Numbered from the stretch's first letter, positions 36,963 through 46,765 are shown. The stretch is 64,000 bases of DNA from Anabaena sphaerica FACHB-251 (GCF_014696825.1 NZ_JACJQU010000002.1:186001-250000); one strand, 5' to 3'. A program made the numbers and translations. The notes: generated by a model from the letters alone, not told the origin.

Positions 36963-37787
36963 CTAAAAAATGATTTGGGGGTGGATAAATTGGTATCCTG
37001 CATCTTTTAGCTTCTGATTCGACACCCACGCATTATATTGGCGGGTACTCTTATTTGTTGCATCCCATATCACATTAGCTAAATTATGTTTTGTGAGGAC
37101 ATTATCAATTAATTTTCGACTGGTAAGATGAGCATCATCAACTAAATTATAAATACCTTGTAAGCGGTGATCACGAGCAAATTCTATCGCCCCAACAATA
37201 TCATCTAAATGCACCCAATTTGTGATCTCTTCACCTTTCCCCGGACGAGTTGTACCAGCGACTCGTCCAAATATTTTCACCAATTCTCTACCGGGTCCAT
37301 AAATACCCCCCAAGCGCAAAACACAAACGCGCAGATTTTCATTTTCTGCTGATAGTAAAACGTCTTCAGTTTTGCGGAGAATCTGAGCATTGAGATTAGC
37401 AGGTGCTGGTGGTGTTTCTTCATCTACCCATACACCATTTCTATCGCCATAAACAGAATGACTCCCTGTATATATCAATTGGTGGATGTTGGGAGAATGC
37501 TTGAGGATAGATACTAACGTTTTTGCTGTTTCTAAATAAGTTTCTTCATAGGTATTTCCGTTTTTTGCCCCTACACTTAACAAAACGATATCTTGATTTT
37601 GTAATACGGATTTTAGAGATTCATAATCATTGCCTTTAGTGACTATAACTTTTTGAGCTACTGCTTTTAGTCCAGGAACTCGCTCAGGACTAGTTGTGGT
37701 TGCAGTGAGCATAAAATTTTTATTTTGCTGCCAATATTGAGAAACTGAATAACCAACATAACCACACCCAATTATTGCTATATTCAT
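36963..37787 (-). CDS. SDR-family NAD-dependent epimerase/reductase-like protein
   Basis: The 274-residue protein starts with a Rossmann motif MNIAIIGCGYVGYSVSQY. It continues as an extended SDR with QLIYTGSHSVYGDRNG (the S-x-Y-like region), VLRLGGIYGPGRE and NWVHLDDIVGAI. The canonical YxxxK tyrosine-lysine pair is not evident, so it may be an atypical, NAD-binding-only member. It is the first gene of a likely two-gene operon with the alpha/beta hydrolase. Confidence 0.85.
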   Translation of the reverse strand: MNIAIIGCGYVGYSVSQYWQQNKNFMLTATTTSPERVPGLKAVAQKVIVTKGNDYESLKSVLQNQDIVLLSVGAKNGNTYEETYLETAKTLVSILKHSPNIHQLIYTGSHSVYGDRNGVWVDEETPPAPANLNAQILRKTEDVLLSAENENLRVCVLRLGGIYGPGRELVKIFGRVAGTTRPGKGEEITNWVHLDDIVGAIEFARDHRLQGIYNLVDDAHLTSRKLIDNVLTKHNLANVIWDATNKSTRQYNAWVSNQKLKDAGYQFIHPQIIF

Positions 37788-38088
37788 GACGATCTATACA
37801 CAAAAAATTAAATTACTTTCCCACTTGAAGTTGCCAAAATCGTTAATTACAAGAGTTTCTAAGTTATGACTATCCCTACTTTCCCATGAAAATTCAAAAA
37901 TTAAAACTTAAATACTCTTTTGGGAATATTATAAACTCCCCTAAAGTAGCTTCCCGCAGAACATTTTAATTTTTCTGTTACGTAAGATACCATTTTTAGG
38001 AATTTTTGTCTTCAGCAAGATTACTCAGTTTCCCATCTTGCAAGTATGGTTAACTTAGTTCTTGATCCTTTGATAAATTCAGTGTAGT
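37788..38088. other. Intergenic region, nothing recognised
   Basis: This 301-base AT-rich gap lies between the SDR gene and the J-domain gene, both on the minus strand. It should hold the SDR promoter and the end of the J-domain transcript. I see no gene, repeat or clear terminator. Confidence 0.4.
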
Positions 38089-38757
38089 TTAGCGATGAAT
38101 TGCGCCATCAGGCATAATCGCCCCAGTTAAGTTAGCACCTATTAATTTCACCAGCAAACGTTCTCCTGAACGAATCCTAGCACCTGTCAAGTCAGCACCC
38201 CGCAAGTCAGCACCACTGAGATCCGCACCAATCAAATTAGCCGAGCGTAAATTTGCTTCTCTCATATCGGCTAACAACAGGTTAGCTCTAAATAAGTTTG
38301 CTTCCGACAAATCCGCACCTCTGAGATTAACTTTGTGCATAAAAGTATCACTGAGATTAGAACCGCTCAAATTAGCATAACTTAGGTTTCTGCCAGATAA
38401 GTCTCTGTTACTGAGGTTAGCTCGACTAAAATCTTTGCCGCTTAAGTCAGGATTTTGGTTTGGCTGTTGATAGTTGGTTTGTGGTTGTTGATAGTAACTC
38501 GAAGATGGTTTTTTTTGTTGAGTTGGTCTAGAATAATTTACAGTTTGAGACTGATCTTTAAAAGAACGTAATTTTTCACGAGCTTCATTCAAGGCTTTGA
38601 TCTTGTCTTGAGCTTTTTGTTGTAAGCGGTGGTTATCTTTAGGTAGGCGATCAGGATGCCAAACAAACACTAAATCTTTGTAAGCCTGGTTTACCTCTTC
38701 TAGTGTTGCTCCAGGCTCTAAATCTAAGACTCTGTAGTACTGCTCCAGTTCGCTCAT
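38089..38757 (-). CDS. J-domain plus pentapeptide-repeat protein
   Basis: The 222-residue protein has an N-terminal J-domain with intact HPD (residues 34-36, VWHPDRLPK), so it should stimulate an Hsp70 ATPase. A Gln/Pro-rich linker (about 75-105) leads to pentapeptide repeats of the A(D/N)LxX type (about 110-205), which fold as a right-handed beta-helix. It ends in TGAIMPDGAIHR, nearly the same ending as the pentapeptide protein at 60823-61392. The fusion suggests a co-chaperone that uses the beta-helix to bind a client. Confidence 0.92.
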   Translation of the reverse strand: MSELEQYYRVLDLEPGATLEEVNQAYKDLVFVWHPDRLPKDNHRLQQKAQDKIKALNEAREKLRSFKDQSQTVNYSRPTQQKKPSSSYYQQPQTNYQQPNQNPDLSGKDFSRANLSNRDLSGRNLSYANLSGSNLSDTFMHKVNLRGADLSEANLFRANLLLADMREANLRSANLIGADLSGADLRGADLTGARIRSGERLLVKLIGANLTGAIMPDGAIHR

Positions 38758-38989
38758 ACGATGTATTGTTGTTGGAAAATCAAATAATAATAATTATGAT
38801 TGATGTAGCCATCTTAGGTATAGGGAACTCTGAACAGAGAACAGGGGAGATGGGGAACGGGGAGAAAATCAATAATTTACGAATTACCTTCGCGTTTGCG
38901 GAGCGTGGCGTATGACTCCTAGTTCGTCACGCAAGCTATAGCCATAGGAAATATTCCGAATTACCAATTACCAATTACCAATTTATAAT

Positions 38990-39481
38990 TCACCTGGTTA
39001 TGCCATTTCTCCAGTGACTTATCGCTCGCCAATATGCCCGAATGGGAATCTGATAAATCTCAATAAAAATCCAAACTATAATTGATAAGTGTAACACAAA
39101 GGTCAGTAATGTCCAAATATATGGTATCCAAGAAAGTGGAACATCAGAATTTGGTGGTAAATAATAGGCTCCTATACCAATTAAGCTAGTGGGAAAGATC
39201 ACAAAAGCAATTGCGGCTAACACGTAACCCCAACCTAATTCCACACCTTCTAATTGGGCTTGATTCCACTTAAAGCCATTCCAACGCCACACCAGCGGCG
39301 GTTGTCTAGAAGGCATCTTGATTTGCTGTGATTCCAAATTGACTGTAAAAATTTCTTGACAAAAGTCACAAGACATTGCTTCCATTAACGGCATAGAGGA
39401 AATTTTACCGATGCGACACACAGGACAGGGGTAATCTTCTTGAAAATTTAAAGATGTAGAGAAAATTTTGGGATTGGTCAT
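38990..39481 (-). CDS. Zinc-ribbon membrane protein, hypothetical
   Basis: The protein is 163 residues from the ATG at 39481 (an ATG two codons upstream is possible). It has an N-terminal pair of CxxC knuckles (CPVC and CDFC) that look like a zinc ribbon. Two or three membrane helices follow (about residues 83-105 and 115-145), separated by PPNSDVPLSW. The family is conserved in cyanobacteria without known function. It is alone on the minus strand. Confidence 0.7.
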   Translation of the reverse strand: MTNPKIFSTSLNFQEDYPCPVCRIGKISSMPLMEAMSCDFCQEIFTVNLESQQIKMPSRQPPLVWRWNGFKWNQAQLEGVELGWGYVLAAIAFVIFPTSLIGIGAYYLPPNSDVPLSWIPYIWTLLTFVLHLSIIVWIFIEIYQIPIRAYWRAISHWRNGITR

Positions 39482-39487
39482 AATCAA

Positions 39488-39877
39488 ACTGGTACTTATA
39501 ACAAAATTAATCTTGTTAATAATAAATCAACTAAAAAACATTAATTGTCTGATTTTTCACCATTCATCTTGATGCAGAAGTCACTTCCGGGGGAAAGGAA
39601 CAGAAAAACCTGACTCATATTTGTAATGAGTCTATCGTCTTTTGTCTGTGATGAGCGTCCTACTGGGGATATTACCCACTGGTTACAAATGAAAGAACAG
39701 CTGGCTTCCCTGTCACCTGTCACCTTCCCTCTAGTGTTTCTGGAAAGCGTCTTGAGATAACCACAGCTTATTGTTACGTTCGGCAAAGATGTACACAAAT
39801 CTTACAGCACATTTCCTCTGATTCAGGTACATAAGGGCGGTCAGTATGCCCATCCCACAAGTTTTAATTTTTATATT
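39488..39877. other. Intergenic region with a small hairpin
   Basis: This gap contains a perfect 7-bp hairpin, gactcat/atgagtc (39612-39632), and gtcacctgtcacctt STRR-like sequence near 39712-39726. An 85-codon minus-strand ORF (39541-39798) overlaps these repeats and is not protein-like, so I do not call it. Confidence 0.4.
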
Positions 39878-41323
39878 TTAATTTGTCATTGGTATTAGTG
39901 TCTCTTTTTTACAAGGTATTTCAATCCAAAATTCTGTACCTTTTCCTGCTTGAGATACATACTTCAATATTCCCTCATGTTTATCAACTACAATTTGATA
40001 ACTAATAGATAATCCCAAACCTTGACCTTTCCCTACTGGTTTAGTTGTAAAAAATGGGTCAAATATTTGTTTACCAATAACTTCAGGGATTCCCATGCCG
40101 CTATCTGCAATTCTGACTACAGCACAGCCTGCGCTAGAATAATCAGTCTGAATGCGAATTGTTGGCTTATTCTTTTGTTCAGGTTGCTTGACAAAAGCCT
40201 CCTCTAAAGCCTCAATAGCATTAATCAACAGATGCATAAAAACTTGATTTAGGTGTGCTGGATAGCATTCCACTGATGGTAGTTCACCATATTGTTTAAT
40301 AACTTGTATTTTCGGACGATGTCCCTTTGTTTCCAGTCGATGCTGTAAAAATAATAATGTGCTATCAATACCTGTTTCTATCTTCACTACTTTCTTTTCT
40401 GATTCGTCTACCCGACAAAAGTTTCGCAGGGACAGCACAATTTCCCGAATTCTCTGAGTACCAACTTTCATAGAACTGAGGATTTTAAACAAATCTTCAG
40501 TCAGAAAATCAAAATCTATAGCTGCGGTTTTTTGTTGAATTCGATGATTTGGATGGGGATAATTTTCTTGGTAAAGACTTAATAAGTCGAGTAAGTCTCT
40601 GACATTATCATCCAAATGCTTGAGATTGCCATAAATAAAATTGGCGGGGTTATTAATTTCATGGGCAATACCTGTAATCAGAGGAACTAAACTGGACATT
40701 CTTTCCGCATGAATCAGTTTTGTTTGAGTTCGTCTTAACTTATGTACAGTATGAAAAAGATGTTTATTACTGATGCGTAGCTCATCTTCAATTTTTTGAC
40801 GCTGGGTCAGATTTTTTTCTAACTTAACTAAATTAATTCTCAGTTCCATCTGTGTGAGGACTTGACGGCCTAATCTACTCAGGGCTGCAATTTGTTCTTG
40901 AGTAAGAATGTGCGGTTTTTTGTCAATAGCACACAGAGTTCCCAAGGCAAAACCATCTGATGTAACTAGAGGTGTGCCTGCATAAAACCGAATATGAGGG
41001 TCTTCTGTCACCAATGGATTATCAAAAAAACGCTCATCTTCTAGAACATTCGGCACTATTAGCATTTCCTCTGGTTGGAGAATAGCATGAGCGCAGAAAG
41101 CTACTTCTCTAGGAGTCTCTGTTGCTTCTAAACCGATTTTTGATTTGAACCATTGTCGATGTTCATCTATTAAGGTGACTAAGGCAATAGGAGTATTACA
41201 GATATATGCGGCTAAAGCAGTTAAATCATCAAAACCAGCTTCCTCAGCAGTGTCAAGAATTTGGTATTTTGAGAGTGCTTTTAGCCTCTGTGCTTCATTG
41301 GGTGGTAATGGAGCTACTTTCAT
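39878..41323 (-). CDS. GAF-domain sensor histidine kinase
   Basis: The 481-residue protein has a GAF domain (about residues 20-165, FDDLTALAAYICNTPIALV and HRQWFKSKIGL), a coiled-coil linker, and a HisKA-type H-box with His221 (GIAHEINNPANFI). The ATPase domain shows the N-box HLLINAIEALEEA and G-boxes VRIADSGMGIPE and GKGQGLGLSIS. It has no membrane segment, so it senses a cytoplasmic signal and passes phosphate to an unidentified response regulator. No regulator gene is adjacent, making it an orphan kinase, as is frequent in cyanobacteria. Confidence 0.92.
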   Translation of the reverse strand: MKVAPLPPNEAQRLKALSKYQILDTAEEAGFDDLTALAAYICNTPIALVTLIDEHRQWFKSKIGLEATETPREVAFCAHAILQPEEMLIVPNVLEDERFFDNPLVTEDPHIRFYAGTPLVTSDGFALGTLCAIDKKPHILTQEQIAALSRLGRQVLTQMELRINLVKLEKNLTQRQKIEDELRISNKHLFHTVHKLRRTQTKLIHAERMSSLVPLITGIAHEINNPANFIYGNLKHLDDNVRDLLDLLSLYQENYPHPNHRIQQKTAAIDFDFLTEDLFKILSSMKVGTQRIREIVLSLRNFCRVDESEKKVVKIETGIDSTLLFLQHRLETKGHRPKIQVIKQYGELPSVECYPAHLNQVFMHLLINAIEALEEAFVKQPEQKNKPTIRIQTDYSSAGCAVVRIADSGMGIPEVIGKQIFDPFFTTKPVGKGQGLGLSISYQIVVDKHEGILKYVSQAGKGTEFWIEIPCKKETLIPMTN

Positions 41324-41553
41324 TGAGTTAATATAATTTTGGTGTTAAGTGCTGATATCTTACCTATGTTTTGGGTCAAAATCATGTAAAATTTTAATAA
41401 AATGGTCTCTGTCATTAAAGCCTTTCAACCTACTTCGTCACACCTGAACGGTTACGTTTACACGGTAAAGTATGGTGCTTTATCTCTATTCAAGAGACAA
41501 ATTCATGATTATTTGGTTTACAATTAGATATAGATAACCTTTTAGAAGAACCT

Positions 41554-43185
41554 GTGACATCATCTGTATTTGACTCGGAACGTCTTTTATTTAGCCCAGC
41601 AACCCCCAAGACTGACGCTATTCCTTTGATTTTCGCTTTTCCCAATGAGTACACGGTGGGAATAACGAGTCTTGGTTATCAGGTGGTTTGGGCAACTTTA
41701 GCGATGCGTGATGATTTACAGGTAAGTCGTTTATTTACTGATACTCAAGAACAACTTCCTAGACAACCAGAAATATTAGGTTTTTCTATGTCTTGGGAAT
41801 TAGATTATGTGAATATTTTCAATCTTTTAGAATCTTTACAAATTCCCCTGCGCGCAAGTTATCGAACTGAAAATCATCCTCTCGTTTTTGGTGGAGGACC
41901 TGTTCTCACTGCTAACCCTGAACCTTTCGCAGATTTTTTTGATGTGATTTTATTAGGTGATGGGGAAATTTTACTAGGAAGTTTTATTGAAGCTTATAAA
42001 GAAGTTAGAAACGCAACACGAGAAATTAAATTAAAAAGATTAGCCCAAGTTCCTGGTATTTATATTCCTAGTTTATATAGTGTTGAATATTCTAGCAATG
42101 ATGGTGAGATAAAATCAATTTATCCCATTACTTCTGATATTCCCGCAGTTATTCAAAAGCAAACTTACCGAGGAAATACTCTTTCTGCTTCTACTGTTGT
42201 CACAGAAAAAGCTGCATGGGAAAATATTTTCATGGTGGAAGTGGTGCGGAGTTGTCCCGAAATGTGCCGCTTTTGTTTAGCAAGTTATTTAACTCTACCT
42301 TTTAGAACTGCGAGTTTAGAAAGTTCTTTAATTCCTGCTATTGAACAAGGTTTAAAAGTTACTAACCGTCTGGGTTTATTGGGTGCTTCTGTAACTCAAC
42401 ATCCTGAATTTTCAGAGTTATTAGATTATATTAGTCAACCAAAATATGATGATGTGCGGTTGAGTGTTGCTTCTGTGAGAACCAATACGGTAACGGAAAA
42501 GTTAGCTGCAACTTTGGCAAAACGTGATACCCGTTCACTGACTATTGCTATAGAAAGTGGTTCGGATAAATTACGCCAAATTATCAATAAAAAGTTATAT
42601 AACGATGAAATTATCCAAGCAGCAGCAAATGCTAAAGCTGGAGGTTTATCAAGTTTGAAGCTATACGGAATGGTGGGTATTCCTGGGGAAGAACCAGAAG
42701 ATTTAGATGCAACGGTAGCAATGATGAAATCTGTAAAAAAAGCTGCTCCTGGTTTGCGGTTAACGCTGGGATGCAGCACCTTTGTACCCAAGTCTCACAC
42801 GCCATTTCAATGGTTTGGGGTGAATAAACAATCTGAAAAGCGGTTACAGTCTTTACAAAAACAGCTAAAACCGCAGGGTATAGATTTTCGTCCAGAAAGT
42901 TATAATTGGTCTGTTATTCAAGCTTTGTTATCGAGGGGCGATCGCAGACTTTCTTATCTGTTAGAATTAACTCGTGATTTTGGTGACTCTTTAGGTAGTT
43001 ACAAACGCGCTTTTAAAGAATTAAAAGGAAAAATTCCCGATTTAGATTATTACGTTTATAGTAATTGGTCAACTGAGCAAATTTTACCTTGGAATCACTT
43101 GCAAGGACCCTTACCACAGTCTACACTAATAAAGCATTTGACGGAAGCGATGAGTCATTTTCGCGTTGCGTCCCCTGTCCAATAA
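41554..43185 (+). CDS. B12-binding-domain radical SAM protein
   Basis: The 543-residue protein uses a GTG start. The N-terminal 200 residues resemble a B12-binding Rossmann domain (EILGFSMSWELDYVN, HPLVFGGGPVLTANPEP, DVILLGDGE). The radical SAM domain then carries the cluster-binding Cys234, Cys238 and Cys241 (SCPEMCRFC), LGLLGASVTQHPEF and SLTIAIESGSDKLRQ. The reaction is unknown; related proteins perform methylations or tailoring of tetrapyrroles and lipids. A small CPXCG protein and an SRPBCC protein follow on the same strand within 30 bases each. Confidence 0.9.
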   Translation: MTSSVFDSERLLFSPATPKTDAIPLIFAFPNEYTVGITSLGYQVVWATLAMRDDLQVSRLFTDTQEQLPRQPEILGFSMSWELDYVNIFNLLESLQIPLRASYRTENHPLVFGGGPVLTANPEPFADFFDVILLGDGEILLGSFIEAYKEVRNATREIKLKRLAQVPGIYIPSLYSVEYSSNDGEIKSIYPITSDIPAVIQKQTYRGNTLSASTVVTEKAAWENIFMVEVVRSCPEMCRFCLASYLTLPFRTASLESSLIPAIEQGLKVTNRLGLLGASVTQHPEFSELLDYISQPKYDDVRLSVASVRTNTVTEKLAATLAKRDTRSLTIAIESGSDKLRQIINKKLYNDEIIQAAANAKAGGLSSLKLYGMVGIPGEEPEDLDATVAMMKSVKKAAPGLRLTLGCSTFVPKSHTPFQWFGVNKQSEKRLQSLQKQLKPQGIDFRPESYNWSVIQALLSRGDRRLSYLLELTRDFGDSLGSYKRAFKELKGKIPDLDYYVYSNWSTEQILPWNHLQGPLPQSTLIKHLTEAMSHFRVASPVQ

Positions 43186-43211
43186 AAACCAAAAATTCCC
43201 CAAGTGAGAAA

Positions 43212-43400
43212 ATGCAAAACACATCAGAATTTTATTGTGCTTATTGTGGAGAAGAAAATACAACTTTTATTGATTTCAGTGCAGGAATGATGCAAAATTA
43301 TATAGAAGATTGTCAAATTTGCTGTCGTCCAAATATTTTGTATGTCAGAATTGATGAAGATACGCTAGATATTGAAATAGATAGTGAATACGAAGGTTAA
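43212..43400 (+). CDS. CPXCG-type cysteine-rich protein
   Basis: I place the start at the ATG at 43212 (MQNTSEFYC), after a caagtgagaaa stretch; the open frame runs further upstream, but that part overlaps the radical SAM gene. The 62-residue product has CAYCGEEN and DCQICCRPN knuckles separated by an acidic stretch, then an acidic tail. It matches the CPXCG-motif small zinc-ribbon family, which has no assigned function. It is probably co-transcribed with its neighbours. Confidence 0.85.
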   Translation: MQNTSEFYCAYCGEENTTFIDFSAGMMQNYIEDCQICCRPNILYVRIDEDTLDIEIDSEYEG

Positions 43401-43419
43401 AGTTTAGGTTTTTCGTTTC

Positions 43420-43881
43420 ATGCTGCACTTTACTTATTCTTCCATTATTAATGCACCCGTCGAAGTAGTTTGGAAATTCCATGAAAGACCAGATATTTTA
43501 CAACTACTAACCCCACCTTGGCAACCTGTACAGGTACTCCGACGCGAAGGGGGACTTGATGAAGGTGCAATAACTGAGTTTCGCTTGTTTCTGGGGCCTT
43601 TACCTTTGACTTGGTTAGCACGTCACACTGACTATGAAAAATGTCGTCTGTTTACTGATGTACAAATATCTGGACCTTTTGAGTCTTGGGTACATCGTCA
43701 TGAGTTTACAGATGAAAATGGAAAGACAAAATTAACTGATAATATTGCTTATTCTCTTCCTGGTGGTGATGGGGTGGAATTTGTTAGCGGTTGGTTAATT
43801 CAAGTGCAGTTAGAAGCGATGTTTCGTTATCGGCATTTTGTGACGAAACGGGAGTGTGAGGTCAAAATAATTAATGATTAA
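43420..43881 (+). CDS. SRPBCC (START/polyketide cyclase-like) protein
   Basis: The 153-residue protein begins HFTYSSIINAPVEVVWKFHERPDIL, the hallmark start of SRPBCC ligand-binding domains. It continues with PPWQPVQVLRR, a GPFESWVHRHEF strand and a C-terminal helix. It probably binds a hydrophobic ligand or acts as a cyclase-like enzyme. It is the third gene of a run with the radical SAM and CPXCG genes, so it may act in the same pathway. Confidence 0.85.
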   Translation: MLHFTYSSIINAPVEVVWKFHERPDILQLLTPPWQPVQVLRREGGLDEGAITEFRLFLGPLPLTWLARHTDYEKCRLFTDVQISGPFESWVHRHEFTDENGKTKLTDNIAYSLPGGDGVEFVSGWLIQVQLEAMFRYRHFVTKRECEVKIIND

Positions 43882-43985
43882 TTATCCAGATTTATAGCAT
43901 CTTTGCTATTCCCAAATTTGAGACTTACCTATTTATTCACAATTGAATATTCAGAAATTTTACAACTGATAACGGAGGAATTATC

Positions 43986-44561
43986 ATGTTAGAAGTTAAG
44001 CCACGTTTTCAAAGTTTTGAAGAATATTTAGCTTATGATGATAGTTCAGATAAATTATATGAATTATATAATGGAGAGTTAATAGAAATGCCACCGGACT
44101 CAGGAATTAATGTACAAGTTGCCACGTTTTTATTAATTCAATTTGTTGCATTGTTAGGTTATAAAAGAGTACGGGGACATGGTTTAGAATTGGAAGTAAG
44201 AGGAGAACCGAGAAACCGTTATCCTGATTTAACTATTATTCGAGCAGAACATATTCAACAATTAGCAAAACGTAACACCATACGATTATCAATGTTACCA
44301 CCTTTATTGGTGGTTGAAGTGGTGAGTCCAGGGGAATTACAAAGAGATAGAGATTTTATAGCCAAGCGGTTACAATATCAAGATTGTGGTATTCCTGAAT
44401 ATTGGATTATTGATCCAGAAAATAAGACTGTGTTAGTGTTGGAATTAATTGATGGTATTTATCATGAGGTGGGGATTTTTGCTGGTGATGATTTGGTGAT
44501 TTCTCCACAGTTTCAGGAGTTAAGTTTGTGCGTGTCGCAGATTTTTGATTATCAATTATAA
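43986..44561 (+). CDS. Uma2 family (PD-(D/E)XK-like) protein
   Basis: The 191-residue protein matches the Uma2/DUF820 family, greatly expanded in cyanobacteria: FEEYLAYDDSSDKLYELYNGELIEMPP, then RYPDLTIIR, LLVVEVVSPG and EYWIIDPENKTVLVLEL. The Asp and Glu residues fit the restriction-endonuclease-like active site. The biological role is unclear; the family has been suggested to be mobile or defence-related. An aacggaggaattatc ribosome site precedes the start. Confidence 0.9.
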   Translation: MLEVKPRFQSFEEYLAYDDSSDKLYELYNGELIEMPPDSGINVQVATFLLIQFVALLGYKRVRGHGLELEVRGEPRNRYPDLTIIRAEHIQQLAKRNTIRLSMLPPLLVVEVVSPGELQRDRDFIAKRLQYQDCGIPEYWIIDPENKTVLVLELIDGIYHEVGIFAGDDLVISPQFQELSLCVSQIFDYQL

Positions 44562-44661
44562 AACTCATGAATGACAAAGGTTTTGGGAGAGTGGAAGAAG
44601 AGAGTTATTTCTATTTTCTATCTATACAGTAGTTTGGTTTTCGTTGAAGGTGCATTACCGC

Positions 44662-45414
44662 TTATATAGACTCAAGATGTGTTAATTTCTCTAGCAGTTT
44701 ATAAACCTCAGTCCCAATTTTTTGCTCTGGATAATTTGCATCATCAGGATTACATCCACCCAGGATTTTTGCTCTAAGTATTGCTTTGGGTATATATTCA
44801 ATTAATGTCTCATAATATTGAGGTAATCTTCCTCGATGAATACGCGCTAATAAACTTTTACATATTCCTGGTCGTTTTTTTATAAAATGTTTCAAGATAT
44901 AATCATGTAAACTGTCGGGTGAAGTTTCTTCTAAAATACAATCTTTTAAAGTCGTATTTAAATCCACAAAATGCAAAATTAACCAAAGTTCAAAACATGG
45001 ATTACTTAATCCTAGCTTATAAAGAGAACTTTCTAAACATTTTTGATAAATTTGTTCAATAGATTTTTTACGGTTATCATATTCATCTGTATCAATGATT
45101 AACCATAACTCATCATAATTTTCTTGAGGTTGATACCTTTGTTTTAATTCTTCGAGAAATTTATCTAAAGTCTCTAAAACTATATCAGGATGAGAATTAC
45201 CCGCTTTAGATTCTTCTCTATCTATAAACTCTACATATAAATTACTCATCCTAAATTCTTCTGCATATTTCTTTTTTAAAGCACGAAAATATTTATATTC
45301 AGTTTTATCACCTTCTGCAACTATTATATATAATTTCCATTTTCCATCAGGTGTACATTTTCTATTAATTTCAATTGATATCCGCTGATAATCATCATTT
45401 CTTTCCCTTCCCAT
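44662..45414 (-). CDS. RloB-like protein (AbiLii-type, TOPRIM nuclease candidate)
   Basis: The 250-residue protein shows the RloB pattern: an N-terminal IIVAEGDKTEYKYFRALKK with the conserved acidic residue, and YDELWLIIDTDEYDNR, where DTDE supplies TOPRIM-type acidic ligands. SNPCFELWLILHF follows. It starts one base after the stop of the upstream ATPase gene, so translation is coupled. The pair matches AbiLi/AbiLii (RloA/RloB), an abortive-infection-type anti-phage module. Nuclease activity is inferred. Confidence 0.85.
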   Translation of the reverse strand: MGRERNDDYQRISIEINRKCTPDGKWKLYIIVAEGDKTEYKYFRALKKKYAEEFRMSNLYVEFIDREESKAGNSHPDIVLETLDKFLEELKQRYQPQENYDELWLIIDTDEYDNRKKSIEQIYQKCLESSLYKLGLSNPCFELWLILHFVDLNTTLKDCILEETSPDSLHDYILKHFIKKRPGICKSLLARIHRGRLPQYYETLIEYIPKAILRAKILGGCNPDDANYPEQKIGTEVYKLLEKLTHLESI

Positions 45415-45415
45415 T

Positions 45416-46765
45416 TTATGTCTCTTTACTCCAACCTAAAGCTTTTAAATCTTGGATAAAAGGTATTGCTCCAAATCTTCCATTAAGATATCCAGCAACT
45501 AAATCTAAATTTTCAACATCTGTATTTGCTAAAGAATAAAGTATAGATTGTCCATATTTATCTTTTTCTACAAACCAAATTTCGTCTTTTCTAAAAACAT
45601 TTTTGATATCTAGTAAGTTAACTTCATGTGTTGATGCTATTAACTGACTATTGGAATTTTTATATTCATTATTGTTTAAAAAATGGTCAAACACTTTATA
45701 AATCAGTATAGAATGTAAACTTCTTTCAATTTCATCTATTACATAAACAGCGTTTCCAATAGCTAAATGTATGAGTATAGGAAATAAATCTATTAATCTT
45801 TGTGTACCATCAGATTCCTCAGATATTTTGAACTCAACTTCATTATCTTGTTTATCATCTCTGATGATTGATAAATCTAATACAACTAATTCCTCTGTTG
45901 CATCTTTAACCCTAGCAATAATACTTTTATAATTGGGTATAAAAAGCATCGAATTTTCACTTTCTTCATAAGGAAATACTTTTTTTATTTCATCTTTATC
46001 ATCTGCTGCTATTTCTTTGTCATCTTCTAAAGGAGTTTCCGTAATACTAATTTTTTTTATCCCCAAATCTAATGATGATAAAAATTTACTCAAAGAATCT
46101 TGAACTTGTTGATTCAGAAAAGGTAATGCAAGAGGTTTATCATTTGGAAAGATAATTGTCAAAACATTACTAAACCATTTATATAGATTTTCCAATTGTT
46201 TAATATCACGCTCTTGACTGTTAGTAATAAATAATAAATTCTCTCTTGTACCATCAGCTTCATAAGCAAGTCTATTTTTTTCATATTCAGAAATATTGAA
46301 AAATAACTCATGCTGGAAGTTAAATTTTATTTTTTTATCTATTCTTTCATAGATAGCTTTTTCTAGATTTAACCCAATTTCAAATAACCATTCTTCATGA
46401 ATTTTATGTTTATCAATTAAAAATCCATAAGCATATTGTTTATTTTGATATCTAAACTCAAATTCAAACCTTGAAGGTTTATGAAAACAGGTTTTATCTA
46501 GTCTGAAGTTATCAATATTTATGTTTTTATTTTTCTCTACTCCATTAACTATAAAGTCTTTCGCAAACTTCATAGCTTTAATAAGATTAGATTTTCCCGA
46601 AGCATTAGCACCATATATAATTGACGATCTTAATAACTTGATTGATTCTTCTGAATCTCCTCCAACTATATGATGACTATGGTGAGTATCATTTGAAGCA
46701 ATCATATTAAAATCTACCCTTTTGTTAAAGGATAGAAAATTTTCTACGGTGAATCTAATTAACAT
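45416..46765 (-). CDS. RloA/AbiLi-type AAA ATPase
   Basis: The 449-residue ATPase begins IRFTVENFLSFNKRVDFNM, has a Walker A YGANASGKSNLIKAMKF (about residues 51-67), and a late Walker B YVIDEIERSLHSIL. The ISEESDGTQRLIDLFP ABC-type signature precedes it, and LIASTHEVNLLD is the H-loop. This layout is that of SMC/ABC-like defence ATPases of the AbiLi/OLD/PrrC-associated group. It presumably senses phage and controls the RloB-like effector encoded one base downstream. Confidence 0.87.
   Translation of the reverse strand: MLIRFTVENFLSFNKRVDFNMIASNDTHHSHHIVGGDSEESIKLLRSSIIYGANASGKSNLIKAMKFAKDFIVNGVEKNKNINIDNFRLDKTCFHKPSRFEFEFRYQNKQYAYGFLIDKHKIHEEWLFEIGLNLEKAIYERIDKKIKFNFQHELFFNISEYEKNRLAYEADGTRENLLFITNSQERDIKQLENLYKWFSNVLTIIFPNDKPLALPFLNQQVQDSLSKFLSSLDLGIKKISITETPLEDDKEIAADDKDEIKKVFPYEESENSMLFIPNYKSIIARVKDATEELVVLDLSIIRDDKQDNEVEFKISEESDGTQRLIDLFPILIHLAIGNAVYVIDEIERSLHSILIYKVFDHFLNNNEYKNSNSQLIASTHEVNLLDIKNVFRKDEIWFVEKDKYGQSILYSLANTDVENLDLVAGYLNGRFGAIPFIQDLKALGWSKET

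Noticed and set aside
39541-39798. 85-codon ORF on the minus strand
   Set aside because: It runs through STRR-like and hairpin sequence, has unnatural composition and lacks a ribosome site.
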